Shown piece after piece: positions 41,746-50,948 of a DNA stretch of 64,000 nt; position 1 is the first letter of the stretch, and every line of letters starts with the position of its first letter. The position numbers and the translations under genes were made by a program. A model generated the notes under the pieces. The model worked only from the letters and a program-made list of their open reading frames with translations. It had not been told where the DNA came from and did not search any database. The stretch is from NCBI GenBank assembly GCA_003263775.1, contig JYJJ01000056.1, forward strand, positions 1 to 64,000, in the 5' to 3' direction. Source of the stretch: Vibrio maritimus (GTDB lineage: Bacteria; Pseudomonadota; Gammaproteobacteria; Enterobacterales; Vibrionaceae).

Positions 41746-41804
41746 GTCCTTGGTGGTAGGAGCCCCAAGGACCAAGGACCAAGGACCAAGGACCAAGGAC
41801 CAAA
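41746..41804. repeat. CCAAGGA heptamer tandem repeat with inverted arm
   Basis: Five perfect copies of CCAAGGA (41766-41800) plus a partial CCAA, preceded by GGTCCTTGG (41746-41754), which is the exact complement of the repeat phase and could fold into a 9-bp hairpin with it. It lies in the gap between the EAL-like gene and lafA. The copy number could vary by replication slippage. Confidence 0.9.
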
Positions 41805-41905
41805 AACCCTAAAATACCTGAACCAACATCACAACTTTCCCACTACTTTTCAATTTCTTAGCTTTTTTTCTTATTTCTAATTAATTTTCAAAATCAACCA
41901 ACCGC

Positions 41906-41930
41906 CTCTAGTTAGTGAGCGGGGCGATAG
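41906..41930 (+). promoter_or_regulatory. possible sigma-28 promoter of lafA
   Basis: GGCGATAG at 41923-41930 resembles the sigma-28 -10 element GCCGATAA, about 35 bases before the lafA start. The -35 region (CTCTAG at 41906-41911) is only loosely similar to the consensus, so support is moderate; lafA is a LafS-dependent gene in V. parahaemolyticus. Confidence 0.4.
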
Positions 41931-41962
41931 TCCACATTGAGACAAATCTAGGAGAATTCACA

Positions 41963-42790
41963 ATGGCTCTATCAATGCACACTAACTACGCTTCGCTAGT
42001 TACTCAAGGAAACCTAAACAAATCTAACGACCTACTTAACACTGCAATGGAGCGTCTAAGTACTGGTCTTCGAATTAACTCAGCATCTGACGATGCAGCG
42101 GGTCTAACTATCGCGAACAAGCTAGAAGCACAAACTCGCGGTATGGGTGTTGCAATGCGTAACTCTCAAGATGCTATCTCAATGCTACAAACTGCTGATG
42201 GCGCGCTAGAAGAACTTACAAACATTGCTTACCGCATGAAAGATCTAGCTACGCAAGGTGCGAACGGCACTAACGGTACAAATGAACTAGCAGCCTTGGA
42301 TGCGGAATACCAAGAACTAATCACTGAAGCAGGTCGAATTCTAACTGACACTTCATATGGTTCTGGAGAGAAACTTCTACAAGGTGGGAAAATGGCTGCG
42401 GCAGTTACATTCCAAATTGGTGCATCTTCAGCTGAAACATTGACTGTGGACGTTGGCACAGACTTGACTGCTCTCGACTTTTCAACAGTAACTGCTCTTA
42501 CTACCAATGGTGACGCAAATACAGCTATTGGCGAAATTGAAGCTCTATTCGATTCGGTAAGTTCAGTTCGCTCAACATTAGGTGCAAACATCAACCGCCT
42601 AGATCACACAATCAACAACCTACAAAGCATTTCTGAAAACACAGCTGCTGCGAAAGGTCGTATTACTGACGCTGATTACGCGGTTGAATCTGCAAACATG
42701 ACTAAGCAACAAATGCTAATGCAAGCTGGTACACAAATGCTGGCAACAAGTAAGCAAATGCCAAGTATGGCAATGTCACTACTTGGCTAA
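41963..42790 (+). CDS. lafA: lateral flagellin LafA
   Basis: A 275-residue flagellin. The N-terminal D0/D1 coiled part contains [38 protein letters not shown] in sections; the C-terminal part has the mirrored heptads ([35 protein letters not shown]). The surface domain is small. The ATG at 41963 is chosen over the GTG 16 codons upstream because AGGAG precedes it. It has its own terminator and stands alone before lafB. Confidence 0.95.
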   Translation: MALSMHTNYASLVTQGNLNKSNDLLNTAMERLSTGLRINSASDDAAGLTIANKLEAQTRGMGVAMRNSQDAISMLQTADGALEELTNIAYRMKDLATQGANGTNGTNELAALDAEYQELITEAGRILTDTSYGSGEKLLQGGKMAAAVTFQIGASSAETLTVDVGTDLTALDFSTVTALTTNGDANTAIGEIEALFDSVSSVRSTLGANINRLDHTINNLQSISENTAAAKGRITDADYAVESANMTKQQMLMQAGTQMLATSKQMPSMAMSLLG

Positions 42791-42804
42791 TTACTCGCTA
42801 TCCC

Positions 42805-42830
42805 AAAAACCTCCTTCGGGAGGTTTTTTT
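42805..42830 (+). terminator. terminator of lafA
   Basis: Stem AAAAACCTCC/GGAGGTTTTT with a TTCG tetraloop followed by more T, starting 15 bases after the lafA stop. The gap to lafB (42831-42992) contains no gene and a weak sigma-28-like ACCGATAT. Confidence 0.9.
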
Positions 42831-42992
42831 AGCTCTGAAGCGGGGGAAACGGAACAACCAAAGAGGAAGCCCCACTTCCCACCAAAACCACAAAACCTTA
42901 AATATCAACAACTTAACTTGGGCACAATAGTTGCTGTCATACTTACACCGATATTTGTTTGATAGCCATAACTTACCGCTGAAGGAATCACT

Positions 42993-44357
42993 ATGAGTTC
43001 AATCGACCCGATTACCATGGCTCAAAATTTAGCCACCTTTGATATACAGCCTTTTGAAACACGTTATCAGGCACAAGCGACTCGTTATCAAGCGCAGCTC
43101 ACCGCACTTACAGAAGTCGAAAGTGCACTCAAAGCGTTTCAAACCGCCATCAATGAAATGAACAGCTCAACTGAGAGCATCATCAAGAACTCGGCCACTC
43201 TCTCGCAAGAGGGATACTTAACGGCTTCAGCGGATAATAAAGCCATCGCGGGCAGCTATGAGCTGTTTGTAAAGCAGCTCGCCAGCAAACACCAAATTGT
43301 TGCAGGAATGCCCAACTCCATCACTCAAGACACCACTCTGCCTGCAAGTGGTGAGCTTCAAATCGGCGTGGGAACAGACAGTTTTACTATCGACTTCTCG
43401 ACTCTAGAAACTAATGCCGACGGAAAACCGACGATTGAGTCTTTGGTTAAAGCCATTAATGAGCACCCCGACAATACAGGAGCCAATGCCTCTCTCGTTC
43501 GAAGCAATGGCGAAACACACTTTGTGCTTACCAGCAGCGAAACGGGCTCTGAAAATGTCATCACTACCAGTGTTAGCAACCTACCGACGGATGAAGATTG
43601 GAGCTGGGTCTCGCAAGCCTTCACTCCCGCCAATATGACGACCCTTTCTGATGCGAAAGACGCGATCGTCAGTCTAGGCGGAGAAAATGGTTTAATCATA
43701 ACCAACAGCTCCAACACCTTTGATAATGCCATTGAGGGCGTATCGTTTACCGCTACCAAAGTAAACCAAACCGGTGAAGCTGGCACGGTACTCACTATTG
43801 GGTCAGACGAAGAAGCGACTAAAGAAAGCGTCAACAAGTTCATTGAGGCTTATAACACCCTTATTGATGCCATCGATAGCCATACCTCCATTGGTGGTGA
43901 AGACAGCGCACGAGGCGTGCTTGCCAATGACCCAACGATTCGCTCCATTGAAAGCCAATTGAACAGCCTTATTCGCCAGCCATTTGATGGCATCAGTTTG
44001 TATGAAATGGGTATTACCACTAACCGAGACGGCAAACTGGAGCTGGACTCATCCAAATTTGAAGCTGCTCAGCGCGACAACAGCAGCCAAATAGATACGC
44101 TTTTCAATGGCGAGAACAACCTATTCGACTCACTCGACACCATGATTGAACCTTTTGTGCAAAGCAACAAAGGGCTATTTAGTGGGCGTAAAGAAAATGT
44201 AGAAAGCATCTTGGATCGCATCGAAACCAAACAAGCTGGCTTAGAGCGAAAATACGAGATGTCGTACAACCGCTATCTCGCGCAATTTACTCAAATGAAC
44301 AATTTAATCAACCAAATGAACAGCACTATGGCATGTTCGGTACACCACAAGGAATGA
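42993..44357 (+). CDS. lafB: lateral flagellar cap protein LafB (FliD)
   Basis: A 454-residue filament cap protein: helical N-terminus, a beta-rich middle domain (LQIGVGTDSFTIDFSTLETN in parts) and the C-terminal pattern FIEAYNTLIDAID and ...RYLAQFTQMNNLINQMNSTM, all typical of FliD. It folds flagellin monomers at the growing tip. First gene of the lafBCDEFSTU series. Confidence 0.93.
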   Translation: MSSIDPITMAQNLATFDIQPFETRYQAQATRYQAQLTALTEVESALKAFQTAINEMNSSTESIIKNSATLSQEGYLTASADNKAIAGSYELFVKQLASKHQIVAGMPNSITQDTTLPASGELQIGVGTDSFTIDFSTLETNADGKPTIESLVKAINEHPDNTGANASLVRSNGETHFVLTSSETGSENVITTSVSNLPTDEDWSWVSQAFTPANMTTLSDAKDAIVSLGGENGLIITNSSNTFDNAIEGVSFTATKVNQTGEAGTVLTIGSDEEATKESVNKFIEAYNTLIDAIDSHTSIGGEDSARGVLANDPTIRSIESQLNSLIRQPFDGISLYEMGITTNRDGKLELDSSKFEAAQRDNSSQIDTLFNGENNLFDSLDTMIEPFVQSNKGLFSGRKENVESILDRIETKQAGLERKYEMSYNRYLAQFTQMNNLINQMNSTMACSVHHKE

Positions 44358-44361
44358 TCTA

Positions 44362-44748
44362 ATGCTAATGGACTCAGGTTACGACTCATATCAACAAGTC
44401 GATCTTAACGCACAAGCAGCGGCCGCTAACCCGCATCAGCTTGTGGTCATGCTTATTGATGGACTACTTAACGAAATCGAACGCGTTCGCGGTCATATGA
44501 CAGACGGTCGTTTGGAACAAAAAGGCCAAGGTATTAGCAAATGCATGAATATTTTGGTTGGCCTAGATAGCGCTCTCGATGATGAAAATGGCGGCGAGAT
44601 CGCTGCTAACTTGCACCAGCTTTACGATTTTTGCCAAGCTGAGCTGTATCAAGCAAGCGTCAACAACGATGTAGACAAGCTAGAAAATGTAGAAAAAGTC
44701 ATGACTCACATAAAAGAAGGATGGGAGAACTTTGGTAAGCACGCATAA
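44362..44748 (+). CDS. lafC: lateral flagellin chaperone LafC (FliS)
   Basis: A 128-residue helical protein beginning with the FliS features SYQQVDLNAQAAAANPHQLVVMLIDGLLNEIERVR. FliS binds the C-terminus of flagellin to prevent early polymerisation. Overlaps lafD by 17 bases. Confidence 0.93.
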   Translation: MLMDSGYDSYQQVDLNAQAAAANPHQLVVMLIDGLLNEIERVRGHMTDGRLEQKGQGISKCMNILVGLDSALDDENGGEIAANLHQLYDFCQAELYQASVNNDVDKLENVEKVMTHIKEGWENFGKHA

Positions 44749-45043
44749 GGTATCACCCGAGCGGTTTCGCCACCTCAGCCAATGCATGACGGTGGCGGCC
44801 AAAACCGAGGATTGGCAGTCACTCAAACGCTACGATGGTCAGCTTCGTGAGCTTTTGGACACCCATAGACCTTTCCTTAAAGACCCACGTTTAGCGCCGG
44901 AAATCGAGCGTGCTCGGCGGGCACATTTGAGCGCCTATGAAGCACTGTCGGTGGCGACCAGTAAGCTGAAACAGAAGCTAGATAGCAGTGATGCGGAAAA
45001 AGAACGCGCCATGGCTTATCAATTGGCGATGACCTTGGAGTAA
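44732..45043 (+). CDS. lafD: LafD, FliT-like chaperone
   Basis: A 103-residue helical, charged protein in the position of lafD. By position and size it corresponds to a FliT-like export chaperone for the cap protein; sequence alone is too short and variable to prove this. Confidence 0.75.
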   Translation: MVSTHKVSPERFRHLSQCMTVAAKTEDWQSLKRYDGQLRELLDTHRPFLKDPRLAPEIERARRAHLSAYEALSVATSKLKQKLDSSDAEKERAMAYQLAMTLE

Positions 45044-45047
45044 ACCT

Positions 45048-46138
45048 ATGCTAGTGAGCAATCAGTTAGTGAACAATCACATTGGCAGCGCGTCTGCCAG
45101 TAAACAAGGCCAGAGCACAGGGCAAGCTTCGATTAGCCAAGCGCTAGACAGCAAAGAAAGTGGTTTGTCTATCGTTAGCGGCTTTGGGTCGCTGCTTTCG
45201 CCTAAGTCAACTTCTAAAAACGAAGCTACCGCCGCGTCTTTATTAGGTGAGGCTTTAGCGGATGGCGAAGTCACGGAAGCTAACGCTGATGCTCAAGTAG
45301 GCGATGGGGCGTTATTGGCACAATATATTGCCGCGCCTGCGCAACCATTCGGCTCTGCAGGTGCTAGCAACGCTGCGCTAGACGCAGAAGCACTCTCAAA
45401 ATCCACCAGCCCTATGCTGACGCAACTCGCCGGTTCACAACGCAGTACAGGTGAAGTCAATCCTCACCTTGCCAATAGCGCGGCTCAGAGCACAGCAAAA
45501 GAAGCTGCTTTACCTGCAAGCTTGTTGCAGACATCGGCGACTCACGGCGAGCTCGGCGGGAAATCACTGGCCACCGATATTGCCAATCTGCTCAGTGCCA
45601 ATCAAACACAATACGGCGCAGCTGCTTTGCTTCTGGCTCACAAGCGGGGGCTCCTTCTGTTAACCCAACGACCACAGTAAACACAGCCACTGTAACGACG
45701 GAATGGGCGCCGGTTCGCATCGACCCGCAAGCAGGAAAGTGGGGCGAACAGATGCTGCAGGTACTCAATGATCGAGTCACGCTGCAAGCTCAGCAAAATC
45801 TTCAAGAAGCACGGATCAGATTAGATCCGCCCGATCTTGGCAAACTGGATCTTATGGTGCGTGTCGAAGGCGACAAACTCAGCGTTCAGCTCAATGCCAA
45901 CGTTGCCGCCACACGAGAAGCCTTAGTTCAAGTGTCAGAACGCCTGCGCGCCGAGCTACAAAACCAAAGTTTGATGCACGTTGATGTGCAAATTGGTGGC
46001 GGCGACAAACAAGAGTCCAACGGCCAGCCAAACCGCGAGCAAGGCTCAACCATTTTTGCCAATGAGCGCCATGAGTCTGGCAGCAATAACGCCACGACCT
46101 TCTCCACGGATGAACACTGGCTTAGTACCCAAGTGTGA
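45048..46138 (+). CDS. lafE: lateral hook-length control protein LafE (FliK), frameshifted
   Basis: FliK-type ruler that ends hook growth. The N-terminal part is Ser/Ala/Gln-rich and low in complexity; the C-terminal domain has the FliK signature RIRLDPPDLGKLDLMVRVEG and a Gln-rich tail. A base is missing near 45631 (in AALL-SGSQAGAP), so the two parts appear in separate frames. Restored length is about 363 residues. Confidence 0.85.
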
Positions 46139-46156
46139 TCGCTTTAGGAATACAGC

Positions 46157-46633
46157 ATGAATAAAAAACAGTTTCTTTCACTCTTTGCCACCTGCGTTGT
46201 GACCAGTGCTCTCGTTTCTGGCGGCACGGTTGCGGGTGCAATGTGGTACCTCAACTCACCCACTACGCTTAGTGATGGTCAGTTTTCTTTTTTGGAATCT
46301 GAGCCACAGCCGAGTGCTGGGCCGAAATTTCACGCCTTAGACAATGTGATTGTCAGTGTGCGCGGCAAAAAACAGACCCACTTTGTGATGTTGGAGCTGG
46401 CGCTGGAAACGCGTCACATCGAGCGCCTTGAATTCGCCAACGACTATATGCCAAAAGTCAGACACGCAATGCTTAATCTGTTCAGCCAAAAGCGCTATGA
46501 AGATCTACATGGTGCGGACGCTTTGGATCAGCTTCAGCAGGAGGTGAAAGCTTCGGTGATGACGGCTTACGCCGATACCCAGTTAAACCGCGATATTGAC
46601 GATGTTCTGCTGACGAAATTTGTTATTCAGTAG
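46157..46633 (+). CDS. lafF: LafF (FliL), motor-associated membrane protein
   Basis: A 158-residue protein with one N-terminal membrane helix (about residues 8-28) and the FliL domain (FHALDNVIVSVRG, FVMLELALETR, HAMLNLFSQKRYEDL). FliL rings surround and support stators under load. Followed directly by lafS. Confidence 0.9.
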   Translation: MNKKQFLSLFATCVVTSALVSGGTVAGAMWYLNSPTTLSDGQFSFLESEPQPSAGPKFHALDNVIVSVRGKKQTHFVMLELALETRHIERLEFANDYMPKVRHAMLNLFSQKRYEDLHGADALDQLQQEVKASVMTAYADTQLNRDIDDVLLTKFVIQ

Positions 46634-46641
46634 GAGCGACT

Positions 46642-47370
46642 ATGCTGGATATGAATCACTCAGACAGCTACGGCGTCGCCGAAGATGTCACATCAAGCGC
46701 TACACGTATCGATGAAAATCGCCTGCTTAGCCAACATCAAATCTTGGTTAAGCGCGTGGTGAACCAACTGCGCAACCATGCCACGACCCATTGCAGCATC
46801 GAAGACATGCAGCAAATTGGACTGATTGGCCTACTTGAGGCTGGGCGCCGATATGGCAACATCGATGACCCTAACTTTCCGGCGTTCGCCGTGTGCCGCA
46901 TTCGCGGCTCTATCTTGGATGAGCTGCGCCGCCTTGACTGGCGCTCTCGCAAAACCCGTCAGGAGGCTCATGAGCTCAATGATGTGACGCGTGATTTAAC
47001 CAAACGTCTGCGCCGCGCGCCCACCGAACAAGAGATCATCAAAGCACTCGGCACCACACAGCAGGATTATCATACCCGGCTCAACGCCACCATGGCCGCA
47101 GAAATGCAAAGCCTAGATCAGCTTATCGAGAGCGGTCTTGAAGGTGCAGTCGAGTCTTGTTGCGATGGCATGAACCACGAACATATCCGCCGCAGTCTTG
47201 AGAAGGCACTTAGCCAACTCCCCAAACGCGAACAGCTACTGCTGACGCTGTTCTACCAACACGATTTGAACTTACACGAGATTGCTCTGGTGCTAGAACT
47301 GACCCCGCCACGGATTTGTCAGCTGCACAAGCAAGCGCTTAAGCAACTCAACCAACTACTGTCTTCTTAG
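46642..47370 (+). CDS. lafS: LafS, lateral flagellar sigma-28 (FliA)
   Basis: A 242-residue sigma factor of the FliA group, with region 2 (HQILVKRVVNQLRNH...DMQQIGLIGLLEAGRRYG), region 3 and a region 4 helix-turn-helix (LNLHEIALVLELTPPRICQLHKQAL). It drives late lateral genes such as flagellin and is held by the anti-sigma FlgM encoded at the far end of the cluster. Confidence 0.94.
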   Translation: MLDMNHSDSYGVAEDVTSSATRIDENRLLSQHQILVKRVVNQLRNHATTHCSIEDMQQIGLIGLLEAGRRYGNIDDPNFPAFAVCRIRGSILDELRRLDWRSRKTRQEAHELNDVTRDLTKRLRRAPTEQEIIKALGTTQQDYHTRLNATMAAEMQSLDQLIESGLEGAVESCCDGMNHEHIRRSLEKALSQLPKREQLLLTLFYQHDLNLHEIALVLELTPPRICQLHKQALKQLNQLLSS

Positions 47371-47379
47371 GAGTCCACT

Positions 47380-48237
47380 ATGCAAAAGTTTACTGGCGCA
47401 ATCATCATTTTGATGTGTGTCTTCGGCGGTTACGTCTGGGCCGGGGGCAGTCTGATGGCCATTTGGCAGCCAGCGGAAATGCTGATCATCATCGGTGCCA
47501 CGATCGGTTCCCTTATTATAGGTAACCCACCTCAAGTGCTTAAAGAGATGCGCAGTCAACTGCGAGGCATCATCTCTCCTCCTAAAGATGAGCGCGAGTT
47601 CTACATGGAACTGATGGCGCTGCTGCAAGTCTTGCTGGAAACCGTGCGCAGTGGTGGCTTTAAGGCGCTGGATAAGCACATCGAAAACCCAGAGCAGAGC
47701 GATATTTTTGCGCGTTATCCGCGTGTAAGTCGTGATTATCGTTTAGTTTCTTTCATTACCGACAATTTACGTTTAATGGCAATGGGACAAATGTCGCCTC
47801 ATGAGTTAGAGGGACTACTAGAGCAAGAGATTGAAGCGATTGAGGCCGACTATATGCAGCCTGCTCGCTCCATGCAGCGCACCGCAGAAGCCATGCCTGG
47901 CTTTGGTATTTTGGCTGCTGTAGGCGGCATCATCATTACCATGTCCGCCATTGATGGTTCCATTGCCATGATTGGCTATCACGTTGCTGCCGCTCTAGTA
48001 GGCACATTTATCGGTATTTTCGGCTGTTACTGCTGCTTAGACCCAGCAAGTAACGCCATGGCTCAACGCGTTAAACGCAATATGTCCGCTTTCGATTGTA
48101 CTCGCGCTACCTTAGTGGCCTACGTCGCGAAGAAGCCGACACTATTGGCGATTGACGCTGGCCGCAAGCACATTCAGCTAGACATTAAACCAACGTTTAA
48201 CCAAATGGAGGTGTGGCTCGCTGAACAGGAGGGATAA
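47380..48237 (+). CDS. lafT: LafT, lateral stator protein (MotA)
   Basis: A 285-residue stator subunit with four membrane helices and the long cytoplasmic loop between helices 2 and 3. The conserved [16 protein letters not shown] (helix 3) and the helix 4 proline-glycine pattern are present. With LafU it forms the proton-driven stator of lateral flagella. Its stop overlaps the lafU start. Confidence 0.95.
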   Translation: MQKFTGAIIILMCVFGGYVWAGGSLMAIWQPAEMLIIIGATIGSLIIGNPPQVLKEMRSQLRGIISPPKDEREFYMELMALLQVLLETVRSGGFKALDKHIENPEQSDIFARYPRVSRDYRLVSFITDNLRLMAMGQMSPHELEGLLEQEIEAIEADYMQPARSMQRTAEAMPGFGILAAVGGIIITMSAIDGSIAMIGYHVAAALVGTFIGIFGCYCCLDPASNAMAQRVKRNMSAFDCTRATLVAYVAKKPTLLAIDAGRKHIQLDIKPTFNQMEVWLAEQEG

Positions 48238-49244
48238 TGCAAAAACATGAGCAAGTAGTCTTCAAACGCGCCAGTCGCAACCATCATAATGAATCTCATG
48301 GTGGGGCATGGAAGGTAGCGTTTGCTGACTTTATGATTGCCTTGATGGCGTTATTCCTCGTCCTTTGGGTCATGCAAGTGGTCGACAAAGAAGAGCGCAA
48401 AGCGATTGTCGCCCATTTGCAAATGGCCAGTGTCTTTGACCAAGGCAGTGGCAACCTATTTGACACTTCGAAAAGCATTTCTCCCATCGATCTGACGACT
48501 GACTCGTCCGTGGCCAGTCGCCACGACTCAGTGCACTCAGTCAGTTCATTTTTCCAAGGCGATCGCGAAGGGCCGGAATCGGATTCACTTATCGACGGCA
48601 CCTTCGACACCCAAGAGCGCCTAGCCGCTCTAGCTGAAGTAATCAATGACATGGTGCGCCAAATCAACGCCCAAGGAAATGTCGATGTTACCGTTACCCC
48701 TCAAGGGCTGCGCATCGTGCTGCAAGATGACTACAAACAGAACATGTTTGGTCGCGGCGGTTCAACATTAACGCCGTTTTTTGAAGATTTGCTGCTGGCT
48801 TTGGCGCCTGTCTTTGAGAGGGTAGAAAACCCAATGATCATCAGCGGCCATACCGATGCGACTCAGTATCGTAAAACCTTCTCCAGCAAATCAAACTGGG
48901 AGCTTTCTGCATCACGCGCCAATGTCGCTAGACAGACGCTCACCGCAGGCGGCATGCCTGAGCAACGCGTGTTGCAAGTAACGGGCATGTCTGATCGCGC
49001 CTTACTCAATCACAACGACCCTGCATCGAGCGAAAACCGCCGCATCGAACTGTTTATCCTCACCACACCTGCAGCTGAGGTCATCAACACCTTGTTTGGC
49101 CAATCGCCCAACAATGAATCGAAAAATGAGCTAGAGAAGGCGCGCGACAAGGCCAAATTCAATCAGCCTGTGTTTAGAACCGATACCATTCGATTCGAGT
49201 CAGACAGCGCTTCAAACGCGACTACCCAGGTGCAAGCACTGTAA
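48237..49244 (+). CDS. lafU: LafU, lateral stator protein (MotB)
   Basis: A 335-residue stator subunit with one membrane helix containing the essential aspartate ([17 protein letters not shown], residues 30-46), then a periplasmic OmpA-like peptidoglycan-binding domain ([24 protein letters not shown]). The residue pattern is that of proton-type rather than PomB-type stators, by inference. Confidence 0.94.
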   Translation: MQKHEQVVFKRASRNHHNESHGGAWKVAFADFMIALMALFLVLWVMQVVDKEERKAIVAHLQMASVFDQGSGNLFDTSKSISPIDLTTDSSVASRHDSVHSVSSFFQGDREGPESDSLIDGTFDTQERLAALAEVINDMVRQINAQGNVDVTVTPQGLRIVLQDDYKQNMFGRGGSTLTPFFEDLLLALAPVFERVENPMIISGHTDATQYRKTFSSKSNWELSASRANVARQTLTAGGMPEQRVLQVTGMSDRALLNHNDPASSENRRIELFILTTPAAEVINTLFGQSPNNESKNELEKARDKAKFNQPVFRTDTIRFESDSASNATTQVQAL

Positions 49245-49336
49245 CTTGCACCTTTAATAGGGTGTTCTATGCTTTGATAGTACACCCTTGATCTCACTAC
49301 CTTTTATTATTGAGCACCCAGTCAGTAGGGCATGTT

Positions 49337-49639
49337 ATGCGACAATCTATTCCGCACATACCGCCAAAACCAAACCGAACGCCAGACGGACTACAAAAGG
49401 CGTTCCTATGGCTGATCATCATTGATTACGCCCTACTCGCTCTGTTCTTAAGCCAGCTCACTACTCTCTCACTAAAGGGCGGCACATTAATCAGTCTACT
49501 GTTGGTCGTGTACAACAGCCTACTCACCTTTATGTGCTTTAGACGCACCGATCGACAAGATGCCTATATCATCTATCCGACGATATCGGCTACTTTGCTG
49601 GCGTTCGTGTGCTTTTTGTATTTTTTCTTTTTGGTTTGA
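49337..49639 (+). CDS. small membrane protein at the end of the laf operon
   Basis: A 100-residue protein (TTG at 49310 would add nine residues) with three hydrophobic segments at about 19-38, 47-64 and 79-98, a proline-rich start (MRQSIPHIPPKPNRTP) and FRRTDRQDAY between helices 2 and 3. I do not recognise the family. It could be the counterpart of the small membrane protein LafZ known near lafA in E. coli Flag-2, but that is only a positional guess. It lies 93 bases after lafU. Confidence 0.6.
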   Translation: MRQSIPHIPPKPNRTPDGLQKAFLWLIIIDYALLALFLSQLTTLSLKGGTLISLLLVVYNSLLTFMCFRRTDRQDAYIIYPTISATLLAFVCFLYFFFLV

Positions 49640-49704
49640 TGGCACCAGTTGAGAGCCTCGTCATCCACGACACTACCATTCAAAATACTGTCATGAACAA
49701 CACC

Positions 49705-49813
49705 GTCATTCTCGTGAAAACGAGAATCTTCTTGAGCGTGTGCCTTAGGTTATGGGGACAAAAATAAGTGAGTCACGTGCGGTACCAGATCCTCACTTGC
49801 GCGTGAGGATGAC
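49705..49813. repeat. 109-bp MITE-like element with inverted ends
   Basis: Ends GTCATTCTC (49705-49713) and GAGGATGAC (49805-49813) are imperfect inverted repeats. Each end is itself a short palindrome (CTCGTGAAAACGAG; CCTCACTTGCGCGTGAGG). Such CTCG...CGAG palindromes with GTCAT recur in Vibrio intergenic DNA in my recollection. It occupies the junction between the laf block and the flg block. Confidence 0.55.
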
Positions 49814-49831
49814 AAGTCCCGTTGATAGTAA

Positions 49832-50869
49832 TTATTTCAGTAGCGCCACGACCGTATGACGCCTTACATTCGCCTGCGCATTGAGCGCCTGAAATGTCGT
49901 CGTGAAATCTTGTGAAAGCTGGCTAAAACCAGAGAGTGTTTCGCTGACTTGTTGCTCGGAAGGGAGCTTGGATTGGTTCTGAATACGCGTCATTTGCGTA
50001 TCGAGTTGGGATTGGAATTGCCTTGCTTCGCTTAGGCTGGTTTGTGCCTGTTTTAGGTGTTGGTTCACCTTGGCGATGGATTGTTTGATGCCATCGCGAG
50101 AACCTAGATCAAACTTGAGTTCCGCCATGCCATCTGGTTCGGCTTGAATCGAGAAGGTGTTGGCTTGTCCTGCGGGAAAGCGGTGGCCTTCACCGGTGAC
50201 TCGAACTTGCTGCTGCATCGCAGCGTAGGCCGATTCGTGCACCTCAAATACGATGCTGCCATCGTTGGCGAGTGATGCGCGCATGCCCATAGGGATAACA
50301 CTGCGGTCAAGTTGTTTAACCGTGCGCTGGCCGTCAGACTGACCATCAAATTGCAGCATCACCGAACCGCCGCTTGGAAAATCCAAACGTACTTGCTCAG
50401 CACGCTCACTCATACGGTGCACATTAAGACCGGGGATCGAAAAACGTCGAACATCTGCAGTATCAAGCTTTAGATGCAGTTCATTATCGACCACGCGTTT
50501 GCCATCAAAGCGAGCTTGATTAAGCGTTGCTTCAATCACTTGCTTTGAACGCGACAGCTTATCGGTCATCTGTGGGGTAGAGCCGTGCGATAGAGCCTGT
50601 GTGAGCTGCTTTTTCACTTGTGTCAGCTCTTTACCCACGCCTTGCAGCGCTTTAGTGGCAATTTGCACCGATGTGGCGTGTTGCTGCCCTTGGGTCAGTA
50701 GTACGCCTGATAGTGAATAGGCGGAAGAGATTTCTGCTTGCGGCTTGAGAAGGTGTTTGGAGAGAGATGTGCTTGTGGTATCAGAGGCTTGCGAGGGAGC
50801 AATACTTGTCGTTCCCTGCCCTGTGAGCTTAATACTATGCGGTCTAACTTCAACCGTACTTACTGCCAT
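49832..50869 (-). CDS. LafW-like hook-associated or flagellin-related protein
   Basis: A 345-residue protein with long helical heptads at both ends (QQHATSVQIATKALQGVG... and LDTQMTRIQNQSKLPSEQQ...) and a terminal stretch LNAQANVRRHTVVALLK like the D0 end of flagellin-family proteins, with a beta-rich middle. This fits LafW, an extra hook-associated protein of Flag-2 systems that lies beside flgL. It follows flgL on the same strand, but a terminator stands between them. Confidence 0.55.
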   Translation of the reverse strand: MAVSTVEVRPHSIKLTGQGTTSIAPSQASDTTSTSLSKHLLKPQAEISSAYSLSGVLLTQGQQHATSVQIATKALQGVGKELTQVKKQLTQALSHGSTPQMTDKLSRSKQVIEATLNQARFDGKRVVDNELHLKLDTADVRRFSIPGLNVHRMSERAEQVRLDFPSGGSVMLQFDGQSDGQRTVKQLDRSVIPMGMRASLANDGSIVFEVHESAYAAMQQQVRVTGEGHRFPAGQANTFSIQAEPDGMAELKFDLGSRDGIKQSIAKVNQHLKQAQTSLSEARQFQSQLDTQMTRIQNQSKLPSEQQVSETLSGFSQLSQDFTTTFQALNAQANVRRHTVVALLK

Positions 50870-50902
50870 AACACCATTCCTTGAGCCTTACTGCCGAGTG
50901 GC

Positions 50903-50926
50903 AAAAACGACCGCTAAATGCGGTCG
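50903..50926 (-). terminator. terminator after flgL
   Basis: Stem CGACCGC/GCGGTCG with a 5-base loop, followed on the minus strand by TTTTTG. It separates the flg operon from the LafW-like gene. Confidence 0.75.
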
Positions 50927-50948
50927 AATAGAGATAAATCATTAATTT

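Noticed and set aside
41766..41804. CRISPR-like array
   Set aside because: Units are 7 bases, contiguous and without spacers; no cas genes exist nearby.
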